Counted from the first letter of the stretch, positions 30,852-41,690 are shown. The stretch: DNA of 64,000 bases from Sporisorium sorghi (GCA_023212695.1 JALCCG010000005.1:185558-249557), one strand, 5' to 3'. A program made the numbers and translations. The notes: generated by a model from the letters alone, not told the origin.

Positions 30852-32624
30852 ATGTCGAAATCAACGACCTCAGCACCACCGCCACGAACCATCAGCCTGC
30901 ACGAGCGCTACGCCGTCGCACGGCGCTGCGTCGGCTCGCCCTCGATCGTGTGTGCTGCCGCCATCCTCCATCTCACGCCCAACTCCAACGACGTCGACTC
31001 AGCCTTCGAAGCATTGCGCAGCCTTCTCGCACAACGCATCGACGAGGCGCTGGCGAAGTATCCGCTGCTCTCGCACTGCGTCCAGGCGCCCCGCTCGAAG
31101 GCGCCGCGGTGGGCGCGCGTCCCGCCCGCACCGACATCGAAGGACATCCTGCGTGTTGGTACCCCGATTACCTCACATGTGGGGGATGCGAGCACGCTGC
31201 TCTCGCGCGCCATCCTCGCGGAGCAGCTCGCCCTGCCCAGCTCCATCCCGCTCGACAAGGGTCCGCTGTGGAAGGTGCAACTGTCCCGGATCGAGCATGG
31301 AGCGGAAACCTCGTGCCTAGTGGTGCTCTCCACAGACCACGCGATCAACGACGGGCGAGGGGCGCTGAACCTGTTCCAGATGCTGTTGCGTGCCGATCCC
31401 CTCGCTAGTACCGCCGAGGCGATTCCGCCGGCGTCGGATCAAGTGTTCAACTTCAAACCGTCGACGCGCTACATGCTGGGCGTGGTGTGGCAGGAGCTCG
31501 TCCTTCCCAAACTGCCTTTGACGCGCAAGCTCAAAGCGCGGCTTCGCGGGCCGGTCTCTTGGCCTGCCTCCTCTACTGACGTCGTCCGTCCGCCCAAAAG
31601 CTGCACCCCCGCACTGGACATCATGTTCATCACCGCGCCTCACCTCATCGGCAATCTGAAGCGGCTTGCACGGGCGCACGTCGACCCGACATCACCCACC
31701 CGAAAGGCGGCAACGCTGCACGCGATAGTGCACACGCTGGCGCTCGCTGCGCTGTTTGCCGCCATCGCGTATTCGCACGGCGTGCGTGACACTGCGGCGC
31801 TGGAGCGGTTCGGGCTCGTGCTCAACGCGTGCACGCCCGTGTCGCTGCGCGAAGAGGCTCCGGCTAAACGACGCCGCCGGGGTGGTGTGATGACGCTGGC
31901 CCCCGATGTCGAGTCCGCCGCTGCGGTGCTGCCTCGGACGACGGGGAACTACGTCTCGTCGTACACGGACGACTTCCGCGTGCGCGGGCACGGCACTTTC
32001 TGGGCGCTCGCCAACCGTTTTGCGCACCACCTCGCCAGCCCGCGCGGCCGCAAGCTCGCCAAGCAACATATGGGTCTGCTCGCCTACATCCCGGACTTTG
32101 ACGCCTCGTCGCCCAAACGCAAGCGCGGCACGGCCGACGAGGAGAAGGTGGAGACCGCCCTCGGTGGGAGCAGCAGCTACGCAAACGGCTGGGAGAAGTT
32201 CTTCGGCGACAAGGCCGCCAGCGCCACGCCGTTCGACGCCGCCCTCACCGTGTCCAATTTAGGACTTGTCGATCTTGCGCCCGTATCCATCCCATGTGGT
32301 GAAGCGCAGTGGAAGGTGGGCACGATGACCTGGGCCCAGTCGCACACGCCGCAGGGCGAGGCGTTCGGCGTGGATCTCGTCGGCTTCACAGAGGCCGATG
32401 GACAGCAGACGCTCAGTGTTGCCGTGTCGTCCCGCCCAACCGCCTTCAAGGATGAAGCGCTGCATCAGAGGTTTAGCGTCTACCTTAACCGACTTGTTGT
32501 TGCGTTTGCGATAGAGCCGCTGGGTAAAGTGTCCCAGGAGAGTCGAGATGGGCAGCAGCAGCTGGATCTCAATAAGGACCCCTCGTTCGCGTCGCTAGCA
32601 CACTTCCTGATCTCGTCTCCTTAG
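30852..32624 (+). CDS. alcohol-acetyltransferase-like (condensation-fold) acyltransferase
   Basis: A 590-aa protein from ATG 30852; the frame is open upstream to 30822 but without ATG. It resembles the AATase/condensation-fold superfamily, which moves acyl groups from CoA to alcohols or amines. The N-terminus has an HERYAVARRCVGSPSIVCAA segment, similar to the start of fungal AATase-type proteins. The catalytic motif is intact: STDHAINDGRG with H163 and D167 (HxxxDG). LDKGPLWKVQLSR upstream and AALTVSNLGLVDLAP in the second lobe also fit. No signal peptide or TM. It has the same fold type as the protein encoded at 14637-16916 but keeps the canonical Asp. A well-placed TATA box suggests inducible expression. 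The substrate is unknown. Confidence 0.78.
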   Translation: MSKSTTSAPPPRTISLHERYAVARRCVGSPSIVCAAAILHLTPNSNDVDSAFEALRSLLAQRIDEALAKYPLLSHCVQAPRSKAPRWARVPPAPTSKDILRVGTPITSHVGDASTLLSRAILAEQLALPSSIPLDKGPLWKVQLSRIEHGAETSCLVVLSTDHAINDGRGALNLFQMLLRADPLASTAEAIPPASDQVFNFKPSTRYMLGVVWQELVLPKLPLTRKLKARLRGPVSWPASSTDVVRPPKSCTPALDIMFITAPHLIGNLKRLARAHVDPTSPTRKAATLHAIVHTLALAALFAAIAYSHGVRDTAALERFGLVLNACTPVSLREEAPAKRRRRGGVMTLAPDVESAAAVLPRTTGNYVSSYTDDFRVRGHGTFWALANRFAHHLASPRGRKLAKQHMGLLAYIPDFDASSPKRKRGTADEEKVETALGGSSSYANGWEKFFGDKAASATPFDAALTVSNLGLVDLAPVSIPCGEAQWKVGTMTWAQSHTPQGEAFGVDLVGFTEADGQQTLSVAVSSRPTAFKDEALHQRFSVYLNRLVVAFAIEPLGKVSQESRDGQQQLDLNKDPSFASLAHFLISSP

Positions 32625-32919
32625 ACCCACACCATCACTTCATAGACCGCACCAATCTCGGCTTCATAGAAAGTACGATCTCGTCTCCATAGATCACACA
32701 CACACAGCGCTCCCACGGACATTTTCATTCTCACATCGGACCTTTGCGCAGCTTTGCTTGTTCATCACCCTCTTCAATGCAAACGGAACAGTTCTGCTCA
32801 AAAGAAGCAACAAAACAACATGTCATGCAGTGAGAGAGATGGGGGAAAATACAGCGCACAAAGAAAGGAAACAACAACTCGCTCAAACGCTCGTGAATGA
32901 CGCAGAGCGCTTACACATC

Positions 32920-35457
32920 TCAAGCTGTCCCGGCAGACGGCTTGAACGTCACCTCCGAAAGCGTATTGAACGCCTCCCTATACGCATCCAGCAGCTGCTT
33001 GACCCGCTTCCTCTCGCTCGTCAAGCCCTCGTCCTCATACAGCAGCTCCTCGAACAGGTTCTCCTTGTAAAGCGACGCCACCAGCCGGTTCTGAACCGAC
33101 TCGCGGCTGAAGTTGACCAGCAGATGCATGATCGCCTTGGGCACCAAGTCCTGGATCGACAGGCGCACAATGTTGAAATAGCTCGCTATCAACGAGCGGA
33201 TGAGCGTCGTCTCGAGCTCCTCGCGGTCCGACAGCGCGTACTCGTCCGACGAAATCGGCGTAGCCTCGAGATGCTTGTCCAGCGACTTCATGTCGTACGC
33301 CGCCGAGTTGCCCTCGAGACCCGTGCGGCCGGACATGGCGTTGGGCTTGTGCTCGCGCGCGTGGCTGTACTCCGCCATCCTCGGCTGATGTGCGTGTGGC
33401 GCAGGTGAGTGGTAGCCAGCCAAACCAGACGACGGTCCAACGCCACCCACAGGCAAGCCCGATGCACCTCCAAAGAAGTAGTTGAGGAACGTGTCCTTGG
33501 CTCCTCCTCCTCCACCACCGACGGAAGCGCCGGTGCCGTTCGCATACCCGCTCCCTGATGCGTGACCGATAGTGTGATGTCCGCGTCCCTCTGGCGCCGA
33601 CGCAGAGTGTGGGCGCGGCTCGTGCGTCGAACCTGCGCGCTGCTTCTTGTCGCGTGCAGTGTTGCCGCCGCCGCCGCCAGTCTTGGAGCTGGCGCCGTTG
33701 ACAGTAAGGCTGCGCGAGTTGGCGCTGTCGCCATCGTCATCCGAGAGCTCGTTCGAGACATCGGCGGGATCGTCAAACGAGTTTTTGCGTCCGGACGACG
33801 AGGGGAGCAAGGCAACCTGCTTGCGTGCCTGAGTCTCGCGCTGCTCGCGGGCAATGTTGGCCGAGTCCTGCACAAAGGCCGGGTGGTTTGTGTTGATGTA
33901 GGCGGCCTGGATCTGGATGAGGCTCTGCACGTACTCGGAGGTGGGACCGAGACGTTCGCGCAGCAGCTCCGAGACGACCTCGATGAGTTGGGCGTGGAGA
34001 CGCGGGAAGCGTTGCAGCTCGGAGCTGGTGCAGTTGTGGCAGATCTTCATGAGCTCCTCATAGACGAGCTCGACGCAGCGCAAGCTTGGCGGCTCGAGCA
34101 GCTTGATCTGAGGCTTGATGAGCAGCTCGAAGGCGGCTTCGGGCACAAACAGCGAGGGACGCGGACCGGTCGAGTTGCGGATGGCGGTGCGGATGTCCTG
34201 CACGGTGAGGTTGTGGGTGGGGTTGATGCTGGTGAGCGCGTGGCCGAAGACGTCCTGGAAGATGTAATAGATCCTGGCACCACCGCAGAGCTCCTTGGTG
34301 GAGATGTCAAAGGTGGTACCGTCGATGGAAGCGACAAAGTCACGAGCAAATTGCGTCATGAGCTTGAGAACGAGCGAGCCGCGGTGCTGGTCGCCGAGGA
34401 AAGTGGTGTCGCCAAAGGCGGCGAGCTCCTGCTGCGTCTGACCCATCAAGGTGTTGAGACGCGCCTTCATGTCAGGCAGCTTATCGCGGATGTGGCTCAT
34501 GAGCACCTGGTTGAGCGACTTGGCGAGGAACTTGGTGCCGCATCGGTGTGCGATGTTCTTGTAGGCGGCGTGCGTGCGGAAGAATTCTTCCTCGGCGCGT
34601 CGGGCTGCAAGCATGGAGACGTTGCCGTTGATGTCCTGCTGCGATCGGTTGACGACGCCGATGAAGCCGAGCTTGAGCGGGTAGACACGGCCGGTGAGGA
34701 TGTCGAGGGCGTGTGTGCCTTGGTCCATGAGGTCGAGCTTGGTCAAGACACCAATGGTGCGGCGTCCCTGCGGATCGACGGTACGGGCGAGCTTGAGGCT
34801 GTCCGAGTTGGCGAGGTCGACGTTAGCAGGGCTGACGGCAAGAATGATGCAGTTGGGCTTGGAGACGTAGTCGGTGACGAGATTGCGGATCTGGCGCTCG
34901 ATGTCCGAGGGCTGGTCGCCGACGGGGATCTTGGTGAGACCGGGCAAGTCGACGAGTGTGAGGTTGAGGACGTTGGGGCTATAGATCTTGAGGTGGATGG
35001 GCAGCTTGGAGACGCCCTTGTTCTGACCGGCTACGCGGAAGGTCTCGTTTTCGATCTCGCGGCGGATCTCGTTGAAGTCGGTGAAGCGTTTGTCGAGGTG
35101 AAGAAACTCGCCGTACTCTTCGTAGGTCGGCGTCCTGCTGCCGGAGCCTCCGCGCAGCAGCTCTGGCGCGGGCTCATCGTTGAAGTCGTATGGACGCGCG
35201 GACTGGGACTGCTTGGCCTGCTTTGCCTGATCCTTTGCGGAAGGAGTGTGAATGAGCTGGAGAACGAGGGGTCGGCGAGTGACGATACCGCTACCGCGAG
35301 GCAAGAAATCGCGGCCGACGATGGTTTCGAGGACACTCGACTTTCCTGCAGACTGGGAACCGACGACGACGATCTGAGGCAGGTCGACCGAATCGCCGCC
35401 AATGGCGGTGAAGGTCTCCTGGAGCTTGTTGACCACCTGGATCAAGTCGACGTCCAT
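32920..35457 (-). CDS. DNM1: dynamin-related GTPase Dnm1 (mitochondrial/peroxisomal fission)
   Basis: An 845-aa dynamin-like GTPase that assembles on mitochondria and peroxisomes and constricts them. The GTPase domain has G1 GSQSAGKS at 33-40, IVTRRPLVLQL (switch I region), G3 DLPG (in LVDLPGLTKIPVGDQPSDIE) and G4 TKLD. The GED near the C-terminus (REELETTLIRSLIASYFNIV and VQNRLVASLYKENLFEELLY) matches Dnm1/Drp1 better than Vps1. The variable insert ends in KDTFLNYFFGG, also a Dnm1-type element, and is preceded by a Gly/Ser/His-rich stretch longer than in yeast. There is no PH domain or Pro-rich tail, so it is not classical dynamin. Intronless. It lies next to ATP1, with which it shares the minus strand. 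Vps1 is the main alternative, and I rate it unlikely. Confidence 0.92.
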   Translation of the reverse strand: MDVDLIQVVNKLQETFTAIGGDSVDLPQIVVVGSQSAGKSSVLETIVGRDFLPRGSGIVTRRPLVLQLIHTPSAKDQAKQAKQSQSARPYDFNDEPAPELLRGGSGSRTPTYEEYGEFLHLDKRFTDFNEIRREIENETFRVAGQNKGVSKLPIHLKIYSPNVLNLTLVDLPGLTKIPVGDQPSDIERQIRNLVTDYVSKPNCIILAVSPANVDLANSDSLKLARTVDPQGRRTIGVLTKLDLMDQGTHALDILTGRVYPLKLGFIGVVNRSQQDINGNVSMLAARRAEEEFFRTHAAYKNIAHRCGTKFLAKSLNQVLMSHIRDKLPDMKARLNTLMGQTQQELAAFGDTTFLGDQHRGSLVLKLMTQFARDFVASIDGTTFDISTKELCGGARIYYIFQDVFGHALTSINPTHNLTVQDIRTAIRNSTGPRPSLFVPEAAFELLIKPQIKLLEPPSLRCVELVYEELMKICHNCTSSELQRFPRLHAQLIEVVSELLRERLGPTSEYVQSLIQIQAAYINTNHPAFVQDSANIAREQRETQARKQVALLPSSSGRKNSFDDPADVSNELSDDDGDSANSRSLTVNGASSKTGGGGGNTARDKKQRAGSTHEPRPHSASAPEGRGHHTIGHASGSGYANGTGASVGGGGGGAKDTFLNYFFGGASGLPVGGVGPSSGLAGYHSPAPHAHQPRMAEYSHAREHKPNAMSGRTGLEGNSAAYDMKSLDKHLEATPISSDEYALSDREELETTLIRSLIASYFNIVRLSIQDLVPKAIMHLLVNFSRESVQNRLVASLYKENLFEELLYEDEGLTSERKRVKQLLDAYREAFNTLSEVTFKPSAGTA

Positions 35458-36801
35458 GCTGGGCGACGGTGTCTATGTATGTGTGTAGAACGAGGAGGCG
35501 AACGACGCGCTGTAGTCCTCGATCGCAAAAGCGTGGGATGAGACGGTGCTGTTCGTCGTCTCCGGTACCGGTTTCGACTTGCTAGAGGTTTGACTTGAAT
35601 GCGATCTGGATGGCCTTCACGAGAGCGATCTGCAGACAAGGCCGACGTAAAGAATGCTTCGAGTGCGAGGGTTTTCGAAGGGGCTTGAAGCGCCGAGAGC
35701 GTGGGTGGTGATGAGGAGGAGGAGGAGGAGGAAGGAAGAGGATGATGGAATGTGGAGACAGAGACAGAGAAGACGAGGTCGCGCGCAGACGCAGAAAGAC
35801 AACACTCAAGCCGGCAAGCTCGAGAGTGAGAGCGGAAGCAAAGCCAAGAAGGTCGCAGCCAGCAGCGCACAAATTGCAGCTGAGTTTTTTTGGCAGCAGC
35901 AGCACAAGAGCGGCGAGCGCGAGCCTGTTGTTTGTGTGTTTTTTCAGCGCGTGTGTTGCTTCAGTTGCTCTTGCTCTGTCACTCGTCACTCGCCCGACTA
36001 CAGTAAATTAGCAAGGCTCTGCCTCGTTTCCGACTTTTTCCCACGACTGCAGGCGGTGTTGTGTCATGTCGCGCTCGTTATTTTTTTTTTATTTTTTTTT
36101 ATTTTTTTCCTTTTCTTTTCTGGCTGGAGGCAGAGTCGCAGTCAAGACATGAAAATGACGCGCAGCATTCCAGCTTTGGTCGGGAAATTGCCCCCTCTCT
36201 CTCTCTCTCTCTCTCCCTCTTCGCGCAGGGCCGATCACTTTTCGCGCAGTTCGTCTTTGGTGTGTCTTCAGCTTGTCATCTCTCATTTGCGTTATGAGGC
36301 ACCGATCGACCCCATCACCTTCCTGTCGTTGCAACTGCTCCTGCTGATCTTGCTGCTTGCATTGAGTCGTATCTTCGCTTCCCAACGATAAGCACTTCCA
36401 TCCTTTTAAAAGAGCACCCATACCTTGTCGCGTCGTGCACCGCATACCTTCGCCTAGAATGCCATTTCCACCTGACGCACTCGACAAAGTCTCACTTCAC
36501 ACTTTCCCTCATGGACATCCTCGATTCTAGCGATACTATTGATTTAATTTCGTTTTCGATATACACAGAAAGGCCAAGACAAAAGCCAGACGCAGCGCAG
36601 CAGAAGAGGTCACCTGCACGCACGCCTTGACCCTGCTCCCACCCAACTGTTGAAAAGGGGGGGGAAGTGAGAGTGACATGTCCAGGCAAGGCGCTCCACG
36701 ACATCAGACCCCCAAGATCGGCGCGCCAGACTGCAAGCAGCGCACAACCTCAGGACCGCAAAGTCATGCAGACGTGTTCTGAGCCAAGACGACCCCCGCA
36801 C
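35458..36801. other. intergenic region between DNM1 and ATP1
   Basis: About 1.34 kb holding the DNM1 promoter and the ATP1 3' flank. It has T-rich runs (36087-36115) and a (CT)n tract (about 36195-36214). A 245-codon plus-strand frame is low in complexity and rich in Arg/Ser/Leu, with no domain; I do not call it a gene. Confidence 0.5.
36195..36214. repeat. (CT)n microsatellite
   Basis: About nine to ten CT units between DNM1 and ATP1. Confidence 0.9.
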
Positions 36802-39261
36802 TTAGGCAAGGAAGCCCTTGACGTGCTCAGTGATGAGCGTCTTCATCTTGCCGAACAGCTCCTCGCTGGGGACACCCTTGGAGATCTCCGAGAGCAGAGC
36901 GTCCTCGGTCGAGAGCTTCTCACGCAACGAGCTCTCCCACTCGACGATGCGGTCGGCGGGGATCTCGTCGACGAGACCGTTGACACCGGCGTAGATGATG
37001 GGGATCTGCACCTCGGTGGCCATGGGCACGAACTGGGGCTGCTTGAGCAGCTCCACGAGACGAACACCACGGTTCAGGGTGGAGCGGGTGGCAGCGTCCA
37101 AATCGGAACCGAACTGGGCGAAAGCGGCCAGCTCACGGTACTGGGCGAGCGAGAGCTTGAGCGAACCCGAGACCGACTTGTACAGCTTCGACTGGGCAGC
37201 CGAACCGACGCGCGACACCGAGAGACCGACGTTGATAGCGGGACGAACACCCTTGAAGAAGAGCTCCGACTCGAGGTACACCTGACCGTCAGTGATGGAA
37301 ATGACGTTGGTGGGAATGAAAGCCGACACATCACCACCCTGGGTCTCAATGACGGGGAGGGCAGTGAGCGAACCGCCACCGTAGCTGTCGTTCATCTTGG
37401 CAGCACGCTCGAGCAGACGCGAGTGCAGGTAGAAAACGTCACCGGGGTAGGCCTCACGACCGGGGGGACGACGGAGCAGCAGCGACATCTGACGGTAGGC
37501 GACGGCCTGCTTGGACAAGTCATCGTAGATGATGAGCGCGTGCTTGCCGTTGTCACGGAACCACTCGCCGATGGCGCATCCCGAGAAGGGAGCAAGGTAC
37601 TGGAGGGGAGCGGCCTCCGAGGCGGTGGCGGCAACGATGATGGTGTACTTCATGGCGTCGTTCTCCTCGAGGACCTTGACGAGCTGGGCGACGGTGGAAC
37701 GCTTCTGGCCGACGGCGACGTAGACACAGTAGAGCTTCTTGGTCTCGTCCTGGCCGTCGTTCCATCGCTTCTGGTTGAGGATGGTGTCGATGGCGACGGC
37801 GGTCTTACCGGTCTGACGGTCACCAATGATGAGCTCACGCTGACCACGTCCGATGGGAACCATGGCGTCGATGGGCTTGATACCGGTCTGCATGGGCTGG
37901 TTGACCGACTTACGGGGCAGAATACCGGGGGCCTTGAGCGAGGCACGGCGACGCTCGGCAGCGTCGATGGGTCCCTTGCCGTCGATGGGGTTACCGAGGG
38001 CATCGACGACACGGCCAAGCAGACCAGGGCCGACGGGCACGTCGACAATCTGGCCGGTACGCTTGACGGTGTCACCCTCGCGGATGAGACGGTCCGAACC
38101 GAAGATGGAGACACCGACGTTGTCGGCCTCGAGGTTGAGGGCCATGCCGCGGACACCAGAGGAGAACTCGACCATCTCTTCGGCCATGACGTTGCGGAGA
38201 CCGTAGACACGGGCGATACCGTCACCGATGGTGAGGACACGGCCGGTCTCCTGAACATCACCGCCGGCGGAAGCGCCCGAGATGCGCTGCTCGAGGATGG
38301 AGCTGACCTCGGAAGCGGCTGTAGAGAGGAAAGATGGTCGTGCAGTGAATGGATGAGGAGATTGGTTGACGGGGAGATGAAGTGTGGATTGAGGTCAGCA
38401 ATCCATCGACGATTTAATATTTTTTTTTTTTTTTTTTTGGGTGGACAAGTCATCCGATGTAAAAATGTGGAAGAGAACACTTACCAGGCTTGGCGGTGGC
38501 GTAGGTGCGGACGGCGTTGGCAACCGATCGGCGGGCCTATTGGAGGTGAAGCGAGGATTGAGAGGGAGTCGGTCAGCAAGAAAATTCGACGAGGCTGCGA
38601 TCTTGTTGGGTGTCGGGCATTGAGTCGACGAGAAAGAGCATGCATGTGCAACAAGGGCTGAAGCAAGTCGAGGCGTTCAATGATGTTGGGAACGCTGAAT
38701 TTGTGCCTCTGTATCTGAGATCATCGAGATGGTGTTGATGATGTGCACAAAAGTGTTGTGTTGTGGTCCAAGTGCGATCAAATACTCGTGCTGTGTCGGG
38801 CAACTGATCTTGCCTGGATTGACTTTTGGTGATGGCCGGATGATGACCCGTTGAGGTTCCGTCCATTCTATCCATAGCAGCAAAGTGCTGATCATGTAGG
38901 CAGACCGCCTTCCTTGATCAACAGAATCTACAGTCAGGTGGTGTGCCGAGACCGAGTGCCGACGAGACGGTCATCCAAGTAGGCCTGCGCGCCTTGTCGA
39001 TTGCTAGTGTTGTCGGTGGGTGCGCTGCTCTAATGACCACTAGCTTTGGTGTAGTGGTTGGTGGACCATCGTTGATGTCATTCTGCCATTGTCGAAGGAT
39101 GTTGGACTTTTGCTTTCCGCCTCTTGTCTACTTCCAAAGCCCTCGTTGCAATTCCACAGCATGTCTTCTTTGGTGATTGAATGAATAGGAATACGTACCA
39201 CGGGGACGGCGGCCGATCGGGCGAGGTTGGCGGTGGCAATGCCGACGGAACGAGAAAGCAT
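36802..39261 (-). CDS. ATP1: ATP synthase F1 subunit alpha, mitochondrial
   Basis: The alpha subunit of the F1 catalytic head of mitochondrial ATP synthase (543 aa). Coding exons are 39261-39199, 38536-38485 and 38318-36802. Intron 1 is 39198-38537 (GTACGT donor, TAG acceptor, phase 0, 662 nt). Intron 2 is 38484-38319 (GTAAGT, ACAG, phase 1, 166 nt), with a poly-T run inside. Exon 1 encodes a classic import presequence, [18 protein letters not shown]. The spliced junction reads [19 protein letters not shown], as expected for the mature N-terminus. Conserved features include the P-loop GDRQTGKTA, a nucleotide-binding strand [31 protein letters not shown] and the alpha/beta signature [17 protein letters not shown]. 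Length and motifs are normal. It is divergent with MRPL49. Confidence 0.97.
38420..38438. repeat. poly-T tract inside ATP1 intron 2
   Basis: A run of 19 T (A on the coding strand) within the second intron of ATP1. Confidence 0.9.
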
Positions 39262-39570
39262 CGCGGCTACTTTAGAGAGGGAGGGATGATGGTGAAGGGG
39301 TTAGTGAGAGGTGGTGAGGAGAGAGCAAAGGAAGGAAGGCCAGAGCGACTGAGAAGAATCGAAAGGCGAGAGAGCGCGGGCGAGCCAGCTGTGTGAGACG
39401 AGACGAGAGAAAACTGACTTGGCTGGCTTGACTGACTGACTGGCCGGAAGAGATCACTCACACGGACAGACACACACAGACGGACACTCAACAGAACCAA
39501 CGAGCAAGCCTCGCTCTTGCGCTCAGACTGAGAGACCATGGCGAGAGCGAAAACGTTCTTCTGGCTGGCG

Positions 39571-39590
39571 CTCTCTCTCTCTCTCTCTCT
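39571..39590. repeat. (CT)n microsatellite
   Basis: Ten CT units in the ATP1 upstream region. Confidence 0.9.
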
Positions 39591-39983
39591 TCGATCTCAA
39601 GTTCCTCCTGGGCACTGGAGCAGTCTTTCCAAAAACCCAAGCGGATTGGTCGGATCATTCACTCAACCACACACAGCTCTCGAAGCGAAAGAAAGCAACG
39701 TTTTTTCTTCTCTCGTTTGAATCGTTGAGGGCCATGAATTCAACCTTGGAGCCAGTCAATTCGAATGCTTGGCCTCTGAATTCAACCTGGCTCCTTCTCC
39801 AGCTCTTTTCCAATTGGCCTATATTCAATTCAGTCGCACGGATCCGAGTGTTTGTTTTTTTGTTTTTTGTTTTTTTTTTTTTTTCCTCTTCCCTTTCACT
39901 TTGCAAGTGTCTCTCTCTCCGCCTTGTGTGTGTGCCTGGGCCGCTTCTTGATGATCGATTCGTTCTTCCCTCCGCTCAAAGGC

Positions 39984-39985
<2 letters not shown>

Positions 39986-40019
<34 letters not shown>
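39986..40019. repeat. (GA)n microsatellite
   Basis: About seventeen GA units in the divergent ATP1/MRPL49 region. Confidence 0.9.
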
Positions 40020-40022
<3 letters not shown>

Positions 40023-40277
40023 GCCGTTCCGTCCTCAACCGATGGAGTAACCGCAAACAGGCAGTCAGCCCCACACTCACCTCATCATCGCCAAAACTCT
40101 TCATTGACGCTGCATTCTTTGCTTCATGTTGCTAACCCTCAATCCTGAAACTCATGACACGGCAATGGCACAACATTGTGTTCAACTTGTGAAGAGGCTT
40201 AGATTGTGAGGCTTGAGGGAAGCGACAAGCGACAAGCCGATCACCTAGCGAGGTGGCAGCAGATTCGTTCGCGTTGA

Positions 40278-40362
40278 GCCTCTGGTTGTGGAAAGAAAAA
40301 TTCCAAGGCCATTGTGTTGAATGTATCGTGCGAGTGGAAGAAACCCATCAAATGTCAATTTG

Positions 40363-40401
<39 letters not shown>

Positions 40402-40607
40402 CCACCCCAAACCAACCCTCCTTTCTTGCCCCCCCCCCCCTTTCCAAGCCCCCTCCCAACTGTTTAAAACAATGAANNNNNNNNNNGCATGAAGCCTCTG
40501 GTTGTGGAAAGAAAAGTTCCAGGGCCTTTGTTTTGAGGGTATCGTGCGAGTGGAAAAACCCCTTCAATGGTCATTTTGTTTTTTTTTTTTTTTTTTTTTT
40601 TTTTTTT
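40278..40607. repeat. near-duplicate flanks around a 10-N gap (probable assembly artefact)
   Basis: Sequence 40278-40394, ending in 30 T, recurs imperfectly at 40494-40607, ending in 29 T. Both copies start GCCTCTGGTTGTGGAAAG and share ATCGTGCGAGTGGAA. Between them lie C-rich, low-quality-looking bases and 10 N (40477-40486). The differences are scattered substitutions. This looks like one locus entered twice because reads failed at the homopolymer. Confidence 0.8.
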
Positions 40608-40689
40608 GACTTCACACGACCATCACGAACCATACCATCGTCGTTGCCATCCCCCACCATTCACAGGCGCTACTCACAGTGTTGCAACG

Positions 40690-41466
40690 ATGAACACGCT
40701 TCGAACATCACTGTCCACCGCGCTCAAGGGCAAGGGCAAGCAGGTCGCCTCCCCTGCCGTCTCCTCCTTCATCACCACCCGAAACTTTGGAGCATCAACC
40801 TCGACCGCTTCTTCAGCAGCTGCTGGGCCGTCGACATCGGCACTTACTTCCAGTTCGGACACGATCGACTCGAACGCGCACGCGCTGAGGTTGCTCAAGA
40901 CGCAGCCGAGCCACTATGCGGTGGCGTCGATAACGGGGCGCACGTATGTGGTTGCCAAGGGGGATTTGGTGACGGTGCCGCGGCTGCGCGATGTGCAGGT
41001 GGGCGATGTGCTTGTGCTGGACAAGGTGCACGAGGTGGGATCGCGCGACTATACGCTTCGGGCGCAGGATACGCTCAACACGCGCCGCATCTCGGCCGCT
41101 GTTGACCTGCTCTCCGTCGGTGGTGCGGAGGCGACGGTGCACGGCGTGTCGAAAGCGGTGGCTCCGCAGCCCAGGCGCCTTTTTACGCGCCTTGTCGCAG
41201 ACGATTTGGTGGGAGGTCGCGGCCCGCTCCTGCCCCTCGCAAAGACGTGGTCGTCCAGGTTGGTTCCTAATGGCCTCGCCCACGTCGGCGCTAGCCTCCC
41301 CGAATCCTCCGTCAAAATCACCGCCGTGGTTACGGAGAACACAAAGGGCGCGCTGGAGAAAATCGTCAAGAAGAAGCGCAGAAAGGGCTACAAGAAGACC
41401 GTACAGCACAAACAGCCCTACACCCGCCTCCGCATCGAAGACATCCAGATCCAACCCGCCAACTAG
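40690..41466 (+). CDS. MRPL49: mitochondrial large-subunit ribosomal protein bL21m
   Basis: A 258-aa protein of the bacterial L21 family, part of the mitochondrial large ribosomal subunit. The first ATG is at 40690; the frame is open upstream only through the poly-T run. Residues 1-35 are rich in Arg, Ser, Thr and Lys and end TTRNFG, a probable import presequence. The L21 fold starts with HYAVASITGRTYVVAKGDL, then VPRLRDVQVGDVLVLDKV. The C-terminal half has VKITAVVTENTKGALEKIV and the very basic KKKRRKGYKKT, followed by HKQPYTRLRIEDIQI, the L21 RNA-binding signature. The central insert (about 130-195) is longer than in bacteria. Divergent from ATP1. Intronless. Confidence 0.93.
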   Translation: MNTLRTSLSTALKGKGKQVASPAVSSFITTRNFGASTSTASSAAAGPSTSALTSSSDTIDSNAHALRLLKTQPSHYAVASITGRTYVVAKGDLVTVPRLRDVQVGDVLVLDKVHEVGSRDYTLRAQDTLNTRRISAAVDLLSVGGAEATVHGVSKAVAPQPRRLFTRLVADDLVGGRGPLLPLAKTWSSRLVPNGLAHVGASLPESSVKITAVVTENTKGALEKIVKKKRRKGYKKTVQHKQPYTRLRIEDIQIQPAN

Positions 41467-41690
41467 TCATACCATCGCTGCATCACGATGTACCACATCA
41501 ACATGACTTGTACTCTACCGCAATGCTCTTTCGATCGACAGTGTTACATCCCACATCTCACGCCGAGCGAGTCTGTGAGCAATCTTGAGGTCAACCACAC
41601 ACAACGACCAACACACAACACTGCTCTGCCCCGATATAAGCTACTAGAATTAAATGGTGACGTAGAATACTGAAGTTGTGTGATCCCCTC

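Larger units (their letters stand above)
39262..40689. other. divergent ATP1/MRPL49 promoter region containing an assembly gap
   Basis: About 1.43 kb between two divergent nuclear genes for mitochondrial proteins. It contains (CT)n (39571-39590) and (GA)n (39986-40019) tracts, a poly-T run near 39870, and a 10-N gap flanked by a near-duplicate of the same ~115 bp sequence. No gene is visible. Confidence 0.55.

Noticed and set aside
33562..35541. 659-codon plus-strand frame opposite DNM1
   Set aside because: Antisense shadow of the Dnm1 coding strand, produced by codon bias; no motif, and it runs past the DNM1 start.
36667..38661. 664-codon plus-strand frame opposite ATP1
   Set aside because: It is the antisense shadow of a strongly biased ATP1 coding strand. 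The repeated G/T/D/E-rich peptide has no domain and it crosses ATP1 introns.
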